DNA of 64,000 nucleotides from Blautia liquoris (GCF_015159595.1 NZ_CP063304.1:124001-188000), one strand, 5' to 3'. Shown: positions 1-8,526, counted from the stretch's first letter. The notes: generated from the sequence alone by a model not told the origin. Program-made: numbers and translations.

Positions 1-1
1 G

Positions 2-580
2 CTTACAGATCAAAAAAATATTCGGGTTGCCACAAAAAGTGGAATCAAAGACCTTGAACTTACTGTTGAAGGCGAAAAGGTATCACAAGTGCGTGTCAAC
101 ATGGGGGAGCCGGTATTTGAGGCAGAAAAGATACCTGTTCTTAGCGAGACGAACCAAGTGATTGGAGAACCTGTAACAGTGGAGGGCAGAGAGTATTATA
201 TGACCTGCATTTCCATGGGAAATCCTCATGCGGTTGTCCCATTAAAAGAGCTGGAGAATCTGAAGATCGAAGAGACAGGTCCGAAATTTGAAAAAATGGA
301 ATCTTTTCCGGATCGTGTTAACACGGAATTTGTCAAAGTGCTGGACAGACATACAATTCAGATGAGAGTATGGGAGAGAGGATCCGGAGAAACCTATGCG
401 TGCGGAACCGGGGCTTGTGCCGCCGCAGTGGCTGCCATCACAAACCACTGGGTAGAGGATAGTCCGGTGAAGGTAAAGCTTTTGGGCGGAGACCTGGAAA
501 TCTTCTGGGATCATGCCGAAAATACAGTTTACATGACGGGACCGGCAACGATCGTTTATAGTGGTGAGATCAATCTGTGA
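2..580 (+). CDS. dapF: Diaminopimelate epimerase, C-terminal part (5' end outside window)
   Basis: Interconverts LL- and meso-diaminopimelate, the last isomerisation before meso-DAP is used for lysine and peptidoglycan; cytosolic. The frame is open from base 2, so about 192 C-terminal residues are visible and the N-terminal lobe with the first catalytic Cys is missing. The second catalytic Cys lies in the conserved segment ACGTGACA, and the downstream LLGGDLEI segment is typical of the family. An internal ATG at base 89 is not the start, because homologous sequence continues upstream of it. The next gene begins about 100 bases downstream. Identification is firm; the missing part cannot be judged. 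Confidence 0.95.
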   Translation, partial: LTDQKNIRVATKSGIKDLELTVEGEKVSQVRVNMGEPVFEAEKIPVLSETNQVIGEPVTVEGREYYMTCISMGNPHAVVPLKELENLKIEETGPKFEKMESFPDRVNTEFVKVLDRHTIQMRVWERGSGETYACGTGACAAAVAAITNHWVEDSPVKVKLLGGDLEIFWDHAENTVYMTGPATIVYSGEINL

Positions 581-681
581 ATATCTGGCCCAGGAGATGT
601 AACAGAAACTTAAGACTTTTGTACTTTCTTTCTTTATCATAAGTCCTTATAATTAATGTAGTGACTTAAAAGGGGAAAAGT

Positions 682-1770
682 ATGAATATACATAAATATA
701 AAAAAATAATCAAAAGAAGCTGTATGTTATTTGCTGTGACGGGGACCTTTCTCTTATCAGCATGCAAGAATAAAAATGCCAGTATTGTGCTTATCACGAA
801 TGGAATGCAAACAGAAGACTCGGCCTCAATGAATTCGGCTGAAGAAGGAGTAAAGAAATTTACGAAAAACAGTAATAAGACATATACATCTGTTGCATCC
901 AAGGAGCAGAATACAAAAGGATATGAGGAGGCAATTGATACTGCTCTTGAGGCCGGTGCAAAGGTAATCATCTGTCCGGGTAAAGAGTTTGAGACAGCTG
1001 TGTACAACAGGCAGAAGGATAATCTCAGTGTAAAATTTATCCTGTTGAATGGGCTGCCCCATGCTGCGGACAGCAAAAAGGAGAAGCTCAGGGGAAATAC
1101 ACATGCTGTGTTATTCTCTGAAGAACAAAGTGGATATCTGGCAGGATACTCTGCGGTCTGGGAAGGCAATACGAATCTTGGGTTCATGGGCGGAGAAAAA
1201 GATGACAGTACGATGTACTATGGATCCGGTTTTGTACAGGGGGCAAATGATGCCGCAAAAGAGATGGGTCTAAAAGCAGATCAGATTGTCGTTCGCTATG
1301 GATTTCTGGGAACGACATTGGCATCTCCACAGGTAGAGCAGACGGCAGCATCCTGGTATGACGAAGGATGCCAGGTAATCTTCGGATGTGACCACTCTAT
1401 CTTAAACGCTATTGCGAAAGCAGCATCTGCAAGAGGAAGAAGAGTGATTACAGTCGACAATATATTAAATGATTTTTCCGCAAACGTTCTCTCCTGTATC
1501 AGCTATAATTATGGTTCTGCGATCTATAAAGTTTTAAATCATATGGAAGAGAAAGAATATCCGGGCGGAGAAGCCCAGACAGTCAAAGTGGGATCAGACG
1601 GAGTATATATAGATTTTGACCATTCTACGTTTCATACGTTTACTCCTGAAAAATATGATGAACTCTGTAAAGAATTAAAATCCGGCAGCAGAAAAGTAAA
1701 AACAGTAGATGTTACTAAAAATTTAAGAAAATATAAGATCGAAAATGTGACAGTAAATTTGGAAAAATAA
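682..1770 (+). CDS. BMP-family (PnrA-like) substrate-binding lipoprotein
   Basis: A 362-residue exported lipoprotein. The N-terminus has a basic stretch, a hydrophobic segment and a lipobox LLSAC with the lipidated Cys near residue 28. The rest matches the basic membrane protein / PnrA fold: a periplasmic-binding-like protein with EQSGYLAGYSAV, GFMGG and a CDHSILNAI segment. Family members bind nucleosides or other small ligands for ABC importers. No ABC ATPase or permease lies next to it, so it may be an orphan receptor or serve a transporter elsewhere. A good ribosome site (AAAAGGGGAAAAGT) precedes the ATG. A TATAAT-like -10 sits at 648-653 but has no good -35. The ligand cannot be told from sequence. 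Confidence 0.85.
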   Translation: MNIHKYKKIIKRSCMLFAVTGTFLLSACKNKNASIVLITNGMQTEDSASMNSAEEGVKKFTKNSNKTYTSVASKEQNTKGYEEAIDTALEAGAKVIICPGKEFETAVYNRQKDNLSVKFILLNGLPHAADSKKEKLRGNTHAVLFSEEQSGYLAGYSAVWEGNTNLGFMGGEKDDSTMYYGSGFVQGANDAAKEMGLKADQIVVRYGFLGTTLASPQVEQTAASWYDEGCQVIFGCDHSILNAIAKAASARGRRVITVDNILNDFSANVLSCISYNYGSAIYKVLNHMEEKEYPGGEAQTVKVGSDGVYIDFDHSTFHTFTPEKYDELCKELKSGSRKVKTVDVTKNLRKYKIENVTVNLEK

Positions 1771-1873
1771 TTACATATAACTAAGTCAGACATAATAAAA
1801 AACATCATTTTATCCCTTAAAACAAAGAACCTCGGGGCAGTTTCAATTATTAAGTATTTTTTAAATCTTGGGG

Positions 1874-1902
1874 TTGCATCCTCCCGGAATATGTGTTAGT
1901 AT
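1874..1902 (+). promoter_or_regulatory. Predicted sigma-A promoter of the NlpC/P60 gene
   Basis: A -35 TTGCAT (1874-1879) and a -10 TAGTAT (1897-1902) are separated by exactly 17 bases, about 70 bases upstream of the gene. This is a pattern match only. Confidence 0.55.
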
Positions 1903-1973
1903 GTAGAAAGAATCGAAAAAATGTTTCGGAAATGTTACAAATCAATTAGTATTTTGTTTTAAGGGGAATGAAA

Positions 1974-3389
1974 ATGAAGAAAAAAGTATTGGCTATGAGC
2001 TTAGCTGTAGCGCTTGGATGTGCACAAGTGATGGTCGTAGGTGCAGATACAATCGACGAGGTAAAACAGCAGAAAGAACAGACAAGCAGTCAGCTGGCGA
2101 ATACAAAAGCACAGATTAATGCCTTGGAAAGCAAGAAAAGTCAGTTGACAGGCGAGATTAATGACTTAGATGCGAAATTGGTTACGACGATTGCCAGCGT
2201 GAATGAATTAAAAGACAGCATCGCTAAAAAAGAAGCGGAAATCGAAGAGACGAAGGTTAAGCTGGAAGCTGCTGAAAAAGACCGTGATCAGCAGTATTCT
2301 GACATGAAGAAGAGAATCCAGTATTTATATGAGAACGGCGGAAATGGTGCTTGGGCAACCACTCTTTTAGAGAATGGCAATATCAGTGATATGCTCGGTA
2401 ACGTAAAACAGACACAGGATCTGTATGATTATGACGAGAAGAAACTGACAGAATATGCTAATGTCGTACAGGAAGTCGAAGATCTCGGGAAAAAGCTGGA
2501 TGATGACAAGACAGAACTGCTTGACTTAAAAGAAGGACAGGAAGAAGAACAGAAAAGTCTGGAAAATCTTCTGGAACAAAAAAGAGCGAGTTCCTCGGAC
2601 TACGACAATCAGATCGCCTCAGCGAATCAGAAAGCATCGGAATACCAGAATTTGATTGGCCAGCAGAATGAAAAGATTCAGGAACTTGTCGAAGAACAGC
2701 AGAGACAGGCAGCAGCAGAAGAAGCTGCAAGAAAAGCAGCGGAAGATGCAGCAGCACAGGTTTCTAATAACACCGAAGAAACTTCATCTGTTTCTAATGC
2801 CGGCAGCGGATCAAACACCAGCACATCTGCAAAGCCAACAGCAAATACAAACTCAGGTTCATCAAATGGCGGAAGTGCCGGAACAACGAAACCGGCGAAA
2901 AACAATAATTCCTCCAATGGCTCCGGAAGCTCATCAAACAAGAACAACAGTAAGCCGACTAACAATTCCGGAAACAGCAAACCGGCCAACAATTCCGGAA
3001 ACAGCAAACCGGCGCCAAGTACAGGCTCAGGATCGGGAAGTGCAATTGTAAGTTACGCAACTCAGTTTATAGGAAACCCATATGTATGGGGAGGCAACAG
3101 CTTGACAGGCGGTACCGATTGCTCAGGATTCGTACATCTGGTGTATGCACACTTTGGATATGATGTGGCTCGTCAGTCGGGAGCACTGCAAAGTGCCGGT
3201 CGTGGAGTCTCTTATGCAGAGGCACAACCCGGAGATATTATTTGCTACAGCGGACATGTTGCCATCTACATGGGCGGCGGTGCAATTGTACATGCTTCCA
3301 ACAGTAAACCTTATCCGGCAGGCGGAATCAAGATCACTTCGAATGCGGCATACCAGCCGATTGTAGCTGTGAGACGTGTCATTGGATAA
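1974..3389 (+). CDS. Secreted peptidoglycan hydrolase, PcsB-like coiled coil plus NlpC/P60
   Basis: A secreted cell-wall endopeptidase, probably cutting peptide stems during division or remodelling. Order: signal peptide (about 1-25), a long coiled-coil region rich in Gln/Glu/Lys (about 26-260) like the PcsB/CwlO N-domain, a low-complexity Ser/Asn/Gly/Thr/Pro linker (about 265-355), and a C-terminal NlpC/P60 domain. The catalytic Cys is in TDCSGFVH, the His in SGHVAIYMG, and a third polar residue near IVHASNS. Coiled-coil hydrolases of this type are often held inactive until an FtsEX-like partner acts; none is encoded nearby. Two ATGs are close: the one at 1968 is only 1 base from AAGGGG, while the one at 1974 has normal spacing, so 1974 is chosen. 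A hairpin terminator follows. Confidence 0.9.
   Translation: MKKKVLAMSLAVALGCAQVMVVGADTIDEVKQQKEQTSSQLANTKAQINALESKKSQLTGEINDLDAKLVTTIASVNELKDSIAKKEAEIEETKVKLEAAEKDRDQQYSDMKKRIQYLYENGGNGAWATTLLENGNISDMLGNVKQTQDLYDYDEKKLTEYANVVQEVEDLGKKLDDDKTELLDLKEGQEEEQKSLENLLEQKRASSSDYDNQIASANQKASEYQNLIGQQNEKIQELVEEQQRQAAAEEAARKAAEDAAAQVSNNTEETSSVSNAGSGSNTSTSAKPTANTNSGSSNGGSAGTTKPAKNNNSSNGSGSSSNKNNSKPTNNSGNSKPANNSGNSKPAPSTGSGSGSAIVSYATQFIGNPYVWGGNSLTGGTDCSGFVHLVYAHFGYDVARQSGALQSAGRGVSYAEAQPGDIICYSGHVAIYMGGGAIVHASNSKPYPAGGIKITSNAAYQPIVAVRRVIG
2961..3014 (+). repeat. Two tandem 27-bp repeats in the NlpC/P60 linker
   Basis: Two adjacent 27-base units (2961-2987 and 2988-3014) differ only at the last base and encode two NNSGNSKPA-type units in the Ser/Asn linker. 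Such in-frame repeats can vary in copy number between strains and change linker length without breaking the frame. Confidence 0.9.
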
Positions 3390-3414
3390 TTAGAACTTAA
3401 TACATAATTGAAAT

Positions 3415-3449
3415 AAAAGTGGCTGTCGCTTAATGCGGCAGCCACTTTT
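3415..3449. terminator. Rho-independent terminator, probably bidirectional
   Basis: Inverted arms AAAAGTGGCTG and CAGCCACTTTT enclose a short loop between the convergent NlpC/P60 gene and the XRE regulator. A-runs on one side and T-runs on the other let it work in both directions. Confidence 0.85.
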
Positions 3450-3464
3450 AAATGTACGGGAAAT

Positions 3465-3902
3465 TTAAAGATCGGGTATTTCGTCAGGTTTATCTTCTGT
3501 TACATCAACCCGAACGCCAGAATCAGATTTGTAGAGGCTGAAAGCAGATATGTTCAGTGCCAGAAGCAGAAAATTGATGAGAATAAAAGAAATAAATACA
3601 ATTGCAGCTATTTTCCAGATTCGCCGCGAACGACGGTTCTTAATTGCAAGTTGCTCATTGATTTTAGAGAGTTGTTCCGCTACGGCATCCATTTCTGTCT
3701 CATTTTCTATTTTTGAACCCAACAGTTCGCTAACGGATACTTCGAAGATATCAGAAAGTCGAATCAGTAAACTTGCATCTGGAACGGACAATCCTTTTTC
3801 CCATTTGGATATGGTTTGACGGACTACATGCAAGCGGACAGCAAGTTCTTCTTGCGAAAGTCCTTTTGCCTTTCTGAGCGTTTTAAGATTTTCAGCAAAC
3901 AT
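3465..3902 (-). CDS. XRE-family transcriptional regulator with a C-terminal membrane segment
   Basis: A 145-residue protein with an N-terminal XRE/Cro helix-turn-helix (about 5-60; QEELAVRLHVVRQTISKWEKG), a short linker, one hydrophobic segment near 97-117 (AAIVFISFILINFLLLAL) and a short polar tail. HTH proteins with one membrane helix are common in Clostridia and usually regulate envelope or transport genes. The chosen ATG (3900-3902) has AAAGGGGAC about 7 bases upstream; the longer open frame adds 24 residues without a ribosome site. It points away from the ECF sigma operon, so it may control itself or that operon. The target is unknown. Confidence 0.8.
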   Translation of the reverse strand: MFAENLKTLRKAKGLSQEELAVRLHVVRQTISKWEKGLSVPDASLLIRLSDIFEVSVSELLGSKIENETEMDAVAEQLSKINEQLAIKNRRSRRIWKIAAIVFISFILINFLLLALNISAFSLYKSDSGVRVDVTEDKPDEIPDL

Positions 3903-4068
3903 TATAATGTCCCCTTTTCTGTCTTTTCTGTCTTTATAGTAATCTATATACATTCGTTGCGGCAAGCAACGCATTTTTACATTCGATATTTTTCATGATT
4001 GTATCACGTTTACAACTAAAACGCTATATGAATCTGAAGGAGAAAAACAGAAAGCAGAGATGTCTATG

Positions 4069-4096
4069 TTGACATAATCTGTGTAGCGGTTAGAAT
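4069..4096 (+). promoter_or_regulatory. Predicted promoter of the ECF sigma / ABC operon
   Basis: TTGACA (4069-4074), a 16-base spacer and TAGAAT (4091-4096) lie 68 bases upstream of the sigma gene. The match is to the housekeeping sigma, not to an ECF-type AAC/CGT promoter. Confidence 0.5.
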
Positions 4097-4163
4097 AAAA
4101 ATAATCGCACATTTAGGCAGATAAAAACGTTAATCATAGTGAAAGGAGGTTTCAAATTTACAT

Positions 4164-4616
4164 ATGGACTTAGAGGAAGAGTATGACAAGATATATCGTT
4201 ATTGTTTTTTTAAGCTTCATCATCAGCAAATGGCAGAAGATATTACGCAAGAAACCTTCCTTCGTTTCCTGGAGCAAAAAGAATATTGTGAAAGGGGGAA
4301 AAAGCTGCGCTATCTATATACGATTGCTCATCATTTGTGTGTCGATGCCTATCGGAAAAGTAAGGAGGAACCTTTGACAGACGAACTGCCATCAGAGGAT
4401 ATGGAAGATGACATGCTGACAGGAATTGTCGTGAAGGCGGCATTGAGGGAACTTAGCAGAGAGGAACAGGAATTATTGCTCTTAAGATATGCAAATGAGG
4501 TTGGGGTGTCTGATATTTGTTCTATTTTACATATGTCAAGATTCACAGTTTACCGAAAAACGATAAAAGCAATAAAACAACTTCAAAATATATTAAGAGA
4601 GGAAGATTTTAAATGA
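4164..4616 (+). CDS. ECF-type RNA polymerase sigma factor
   Basis: A 150-residue sigma-70 family protein with only regions 2 and 4, as in ECF sigmas. Region 2 is around 5-70 (AEDITQETFLRFLEQK; LRYLYTIAHHLCVDAYRK). Region 4 is around 90-145 (LRELSREEQELLLLRYANEVGV..., then a helix-turn-helix SRFTVYRKTIKAIKQL). A strong GAAAGGAGG ribosome site precedes the ATG. Its stop overlaps the next start in an ATGA, so it is translationally coupled to a membrane protein that may act as its anti-sigma factor. The ABC genes downstream are likely co-transcribed and possibly its targets. Confidence 0.88.
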   Translation: MDLEEEYDKIYRYCFFKLHHQQMAEDITQETFLRFLEQKEYCERGKKLRYLYTIAHHLCVDAYRKSKEEPLTDELPSEDMEDDMLTGIVVKAALRELSREEQELLLLRYANEVGVSDICSILHMSRFTVYRKTIKAIKQLQNILREEDFK

Positions 4617-5329
4617 AGAAAAATTTTAAAAAGGCTCTGCAAAATGCATTTGAGCCGCCAATGCCATTACGGAAAAACGAATTTTTAAAAACCATTCCTC
4701 AACCTAAAACCAGTATGATATCTTTCATGCTGACACAGGCTGAATATCTTCCAAAACATGTTTGGTGGAGTTCTACGCTTATTGTTTGTATCGCGCTGTT
4801 TGGAGCTTATTTTCTGAAAAATGACGTGTTGGGAATAGTTTCTACAGTCATTCCATTTGCTGCAGTGTCTGTAATCACGGAAAATATCCGTTCAGACATC
4901 TATATGATGTCCGAACTAGAAATGGCCGCTCAATTTTCTTTAAAAAGTGTTGTACTTGCCCGAATGGGGATTTTAGGAGTACTACATTTGATACTGCTGC
5001 TGTTTCTGATTCCGCTGAGCTCTTTCTATAATGTTGCATCCGTTCTGCAGACGGGTCTGTATTTACTTGTTCCCTATCTTCTGACCATAACGATAGGACT
5101 TTGGGTAACTAGAAAAGTTCGGGTGATAGAGTCCATGTATGTATGTATAGGAATTTCAGCATGTATTAGCGGAATTAATTTCTTTGTGCAAACTATTTTT
5201 CCTATCGTATATGAGGAAAAGTACCTTCTAAATTGGATACTGATATTGATAATTCTAATTATATTAAGCATAAGGGAACTAAAAAAGGATATAAGACAAA
5301 CGGAGGAACTGATATGGAACTTATTATAG
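4613..5329 (+). CDS. Polytopic membrane protein of the sigma/ABC operon (possible anti-sigma)
   Basis: A 238-residue protein of no family I can name. The first ~45 residues are basic and cytosolic-looking (FEPPMPLRKNEFLKTIPQPK); about six hydrophobic segments follow, from near residue 50 to 225. It overlaps the sigma gene by four bases, and the ABC ATPase gene starts inside its 3' end. Many ECF sigma genes are followed by a membrane anti-sigma factor, which is the likeliest role, but no zinc-binding anti-sigma motif (HxxxCxxC) is visible. It could instead be an accessory part of the ABC exporter. Confidence 0.7.
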   Translation: MKKNFKKALQNAFEPPMPLRKNEFLKTIPQPKTSMISFMLTQAEYLPKHVWWSSTLIVCIALFGAYFLKNDVLGIVSTVIPFAAVSVITENIRSDIYMMSELEMAAQFSLKSVVLARMGILGVLHLILLLFLIPLSSFYNVASVLQTGLYLLVPYLLTITIGLWVTRKVRVIESMYVCIGISACISGINFFVQTIFPIVYEEKYLLNWILILIILIILSIRELKKDIRQTEELIWNLL

Positions 5330-6018
5330 ACAGATTAACAAAGCAATATCATAGTAAAATTGCTGTAGACCGTATTTCAATTAAATTACAGCAAGGTGTA
5401 TATGGTTTACTCGGTGCGAATGGTGCAGGAAAAACAACAATGATGCGACTGGTCTGCGGTGTTTTAAAGCCAGACAGCGGAACGGTTACGTTGGATCATT
5501 TAGATGTGTCTACAGAAGAATATCGAGCAAAGATTGGATATTTACCACAGGATTTTGGATATTACCCTGACTTTACAGGAATGGATTTCTTGCTTTATAT
5601 GGCGGCATTAAAGGGGATAAAAAAAAAGCGGGCAAAACACAGAGCGAATGAATTATTGGAGCTGGTGTCCTTACGGGAAGAGGCAGGAAAAAAGATAAAA
5701 AACTACTCAGGTGGAATGAAACAGCGGCTGGGAATTGCACAGGCTCTATTGAATCAGCCGCAACTTCTAGTTTTAGATGAACCAACGGCAGGGCTTGACC
5801 CGAAAGAGCGTGTTCGTTTTAGAAATCTGATTGCTGAAATTGGGAAAGAAAATATTGTTATTTTATCGACTCATATTGTTTCAGATATCGAGCATATTGC
5901 GGATACCATACTGATGATGAAAGACGGACAGTTCATTTATCAGGGAAAATGGGATGAAAGTCAGGGGGATCTGGAAAAATTTTATTTGAAACAGTTTGAG
6001 GAGAATGTATATGAATGA
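5314..6018 (+). CDS. ABC transporter ATP-binding protein
   Basis: A 234-residue ABC ATPase that would power the adjoining permease. Walker A is GANGAGKTT, the signature YSGGMKQRLG, and Walker B LLVLDEPTAGLDP, followed by the switch His in LSTHIV. The domain is single and near the minimal length for exporters of the bacitracin / lantibiotic / multidrug type. The start at 5314 has CGGAGGA 7 bases upstream and lies inside the previous gene; the longer open frame adds 27 non-conserved residues. The permease gene overlaps its end. The substrate is unknown. Confidence 0.9.
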   Translation: MELIIDRLTKQYHSKIAVDRISIKLQQGVYGLLGANGAGKTTMMRLVCGVLKPDSGTVTLDHLDVSTEEYRAKIGYLPQDFGYYPDFTGMDFLLYMAALKGIKKKRAKHRANELLELVSLREEAGKKIKNYSGGMKQRLGIAQALLNQPQLLVLDEPTAGLDPKERVRFRNLIAEIGKENIVILSTHIVSDIEHIADTILMMKDGQFIYQGKWDESQGDLEKFYLKQFEENVYE

Positions 6019-7186
6019 AATAGGTACACTTTATGTCTATGAGTTGAAAAAAACTTTTAATAGAAAGATTGTTTGGATTGTTGGTGGTATAATGCTGCTG
6101 CTATGTGTGTTTCTTAGCCTGAGTGATTTGATCTCTAATTCAACTTCTTACGGAGCAGAAGAAGTGAGTGCATATGAGAGGATGAAGATAAATCAAGAAA
6201 ATGCGAGAGACTTATCTGGAACCGTAATTGATCATACGCTGCAGCAGAAAGTAAAAGAATCAACCACGAATGTGAAACCGAAAAGTATGCAAAAATATGC
6301 ACCTATTTATTTTTATATGCTTAAAATCATAGGCAATGACAGTATGACTTCGGAAATCTATTTTGATAAACTATATGAAGAATTATATGAAGAACGTGAG
6401 CATCAGATTTCTCAAAACCGTACAGACCAGAAACTGACAGAGAAGGAGAGGGACATTTGGAGAAATAGGGATGCAAAGATAAAGACACCCTTTACGTTTG
6501 AATATACAGATGGTTGGAGTAATTTATGGGACTTTGCCTATACAATCAATTATCTGCTGCTGCTTATGCTTTCTATCTGTCTATCTAATGTATTTTCCGT
6601 GGAACATTTGAGGAAAACAGATGCGATTATTTTATGCAGCAAATACGGAAGAAAAGAATTGTATTTTGTAAAAATACTTGCGGGAATAACATTTGGTGTA
6701 ACGACCGCACTTTTATTCTTTGGAGTTACTGCTGCCGCAAGTATATTAATCTATGGAGCAGATGGTTTCCATGCAGCAATTCAAATTGCATTTCCATTAT
6801 GTTCATGGAATATAAGTGTTGGTGCATCTGTTGTAATTTTGCTGTTTCTATTGATAGCCGTAGCCATCCTATATAGTGCTGTAATTATGTTCTTATCAGA
6901 GATACTAAAAAACAGTGTGGCAGTTATGGCCATTCCTGTCGGTTTTATGATTTTAACAATGTTGATGGATGTGCCCTATCAATTTCGCAGTGCTTCGCAG
7001 ATTTATGATTTGCTTCCAACAAATTTACTGGCAGCATGGGAACTATGGGATGATCGATTGGTTTCTATATTGGGATACTATGTAACCAATGTTCAAATTG
7101 CTCCGATCGTATATCTGCTTATTACTCTTTTGACCTTAGTAATTGGAAAAAGAATATATATGAAATATCAGGTTGGAGCAAGATAG
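6011..7186 (+). CDS. ABC-2 type permease
   Basis: A 391-residue membrane subunit. One helix near residues 20-40 is followed by an extracytoplasmic region of about 120 residues rich in charged and Gln/Lys residues, and then five to six helices from about residue 175 to the end. This is the usual ABC-2 layout. It overlaps the ATPase stop, and GAGGAG at 5998-6003 fits the ATG at 6011 better than the upstream TTG or ATG. With the ATPase it forms one exporter, ending the operon that begins with the sigma factor. The region is visibly AT-rich. What it exports cannot be told. Confidence 0.82.
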   Translation: MNEIGTLYVYELKKTFNRKIVWIVGGIMLLLCVFLSLSDLISNSTSYGAEEVSAYERMKINQENARDLSGTVIDHTLQQKVKESTTNVKPKSMQKYAPIYFYMLKIIGNDSMTSEIYFDKLYEELYEEREHQISQNRTDQKLTEKERDIWRNRDAKIKTPFTFEYTDGWSNLWDFAYTINYLLLLMLSICLSNVFSVEHLRKTDAIILCSKYGRKELYFVKILAGITFGVTTALLFFGVTAAASILIYGADGFHAAIQIAFPLCSWNISVGASVVILLFLLIAVAILYSAVIMFLSEILKNSVAVMAIPVGFMILTMLMDVPYQFRSASQIYDLLPTNLLAAWELWDDRLVSILGYYVTNVQIAPIVYLLITLLTLVIGKRIYMKYQVGAR

Positions 7187-7260
7187 AACTACTTGCTGCA
7201 GATGGAGGAGGCAGACAATTTCTTCGTGTATACATTGAAAATATTGCTTTTATTCTCTGC

Positions 7261-7779
7261 TTACAACATTCCTCCCACCACGTCAGCGCCCTCCAATTTG
7301 AGTAGTTTTACCTTTACATCAACCCCACCCGCATAGCCGGTTAAGCTGCCATCGGAACCGATAACCCGATGGCAGGGAATAATGATAGAGATGGGGTTGT
7401 GCCCGACGGCTCCACCAACCGCTCGGCTGGACATGCTTTCTTTGTTCATGATCGCTGCAATTTTTGCTGCAATCTCACCATAGGTGGTTACTTCTCCATA
7501 GGGGATTTCACACAGTATTTTCCATACGTCCTTGCGAAAATCACTGCCGCGAGGGGATAGAGGCAATTGAGAAATACCCGGTTGTTTCCCGGCGAAATAT
7601 CGATCCAGCCAGTTTTTTACCATACCAAAAACCGGCAGGTCGTCTTTTTTCATCATTGTTTCGGGCATATTTTTACAGAAGTATTTTTGACCTTCTATCC
7701 ACAAGCCAATGAGATTGTTGCCGTCACTTGCCAATGTAAGCAATCCTATGGGAGATTGATAAGTTGTAGAGTAGCACAT
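7261..7779 (-). CDS. ogt: Methylated-DNA--[protein]-cysteine S-methyltransferase
   Basis: A 172-residue suicide repair protein that moves alkyl groups from O6-alkylguanine or O4-alkylthymine in DNA onto its own Cys. The C-terminal domain has the active site PCHRVIG and the helix-turn-helix region with VWKILCEIPYGEVTTYGEIA, followed by RAVGGAVGHNP. The N-terminal domain is short, as in Ogt. GGAGG lies upstream of the ATG. It converges on the ABC permease and is not part of that operon. The family is certain; the choice between the names Ogt and MGMT is by length. Confidence 0.95.
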   Translation of the reverse strand: MCYSTTYQSPIGLLTLASDGNNLIGLWIEGQKYFCKNMPETMMKKDDLPVFGMVKNWLDRYFAGKQPGISQLPLSPRGSDFRKDVWKILCEIPYGEVTTYGEIAAKIAAIMNKESMSSRAVGGAVGHNPISIIIPCHRVIGSDGSLTGYAGGVDVKVKLLKLEGADVVGGML

Positions 7780-8226
7780 AATGAAATCCTCCTATTTTGC
7801 TGTTAGTGAGTTCCAAAGATATATGTAGCCAATATGTTTCTTGCCCCCTTGTTTTAGAACATGAATTCATTATACCACATCAAACGTGAAATACTCGCCA
7901 TATTCGGACACATATTTTTATTTTGACCATCAATAGAGACATGTGTTTGTGAAGTAGAAGTGAAGAATGAAACTACATTCCAAAATATACGGAAGGTATA
8001 TAATTTTTTCCTTTCGCTCCAACAAATGAGAGCTTTCTAATTTCAGAACTATGATGACTTTTTTATCAAAAAACAGATAAAATCCAGATTGTCTCCATAT
8101 AAAATCCAGATTCGTGTAGTATAGTTTGTTTGTAGCAATAAATTGGAAAGCGTAAGGGGATAAGCTTTCGGATGATTAATGTCATCTGGAAGTCCTATTG
8201 TACAAAGCGAAAAAGGGGCAATTATA
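7780..8226. other. Non-coding stretch with a 14-bp direct repeat
   Basis: No convincing gene on either strand. It holds the ogt upstream region, then AT-rich sequence. At 8077-8090 and 8099-8112 the same 14-mer ATAAAATCCAGATT occurs twice, 22 bases apart start to start. Next comes a small hairpin (GATGA...TCATC, near 8171-8188). A good ribosome site (AAAGGGG) leads into the reading frame at 8227. Confidence 0.6.
8077..8112 (+). repeat. Direct repeat of ATAAAATCCAGATT, two-turn spacing
   Basis: Two perfect 14-base copies start 22 bases apart, about two helical turns, upstream of the broken frame at 8227. This spacing is typical of tandem sites for LytTR or OmpR-type regulators. A LytTR regulator is encoded at 13820-14569, but nothing shows that it binds here. 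Confidence 0.6.
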
Positions 8227-8526
8227 ATGAGAAAATTTCCAAAGGAATACCTTCTGTTTTATATACAGATGACATTCGTAGGTATTTTTTTGCTGGTTCT
8301 TTTGGCTTATAACATAGATATACATGAGGAAAATAAGATTGACAACTAAGCAATGGAAATAGATGTGCCTTTGGAACAGAACGTAGGTATAAAGCAAGAG
8401 TGAATGCAACAAGATATCCTTTGTCAGAACATGATACCAGAATGATTATCGATTCAGTTGGGGGATACATTGTCAAACGATGGAAAATCAATGAAAGGGT
8501 ATGATGTGGTTCTTACCATCAAAGTG
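8227..8526 (+). pseudogene. Decayed reading frame truncated by the IS256 element
   Basis: The ATG at 8227 has a good ribosome site and starts a 40-residue frame with one hydrophobic helix (FYIQMTFVGIFLLVLLAYNI) ending at TAA 8347. The same frame continues through stops at 8401 and 8443 with protein-like sequence (LGDTLSNDGKSMKGYDVVLTIKV) up to the target duplication of the insertion sequence. This looks like the start of a membrane sensor or similar protein that decayed. The alternative is a genuine 40-residue membrane peptide followed by non-coding DNA. I do not recognise the family. Confidence 0.35.

Noticed and set aside
2961-3014. CRISPR-like tandem repeat
   Set aside because: Two adjacent units without spacers, in frame inside a protein linker; no cas genes anywhere in the window.
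4613-5329. Zinc anti-sigma factor
   Set aside because: No HxxxCxxC motif and too many helices; only the position next to the sigma gene suggests the role.
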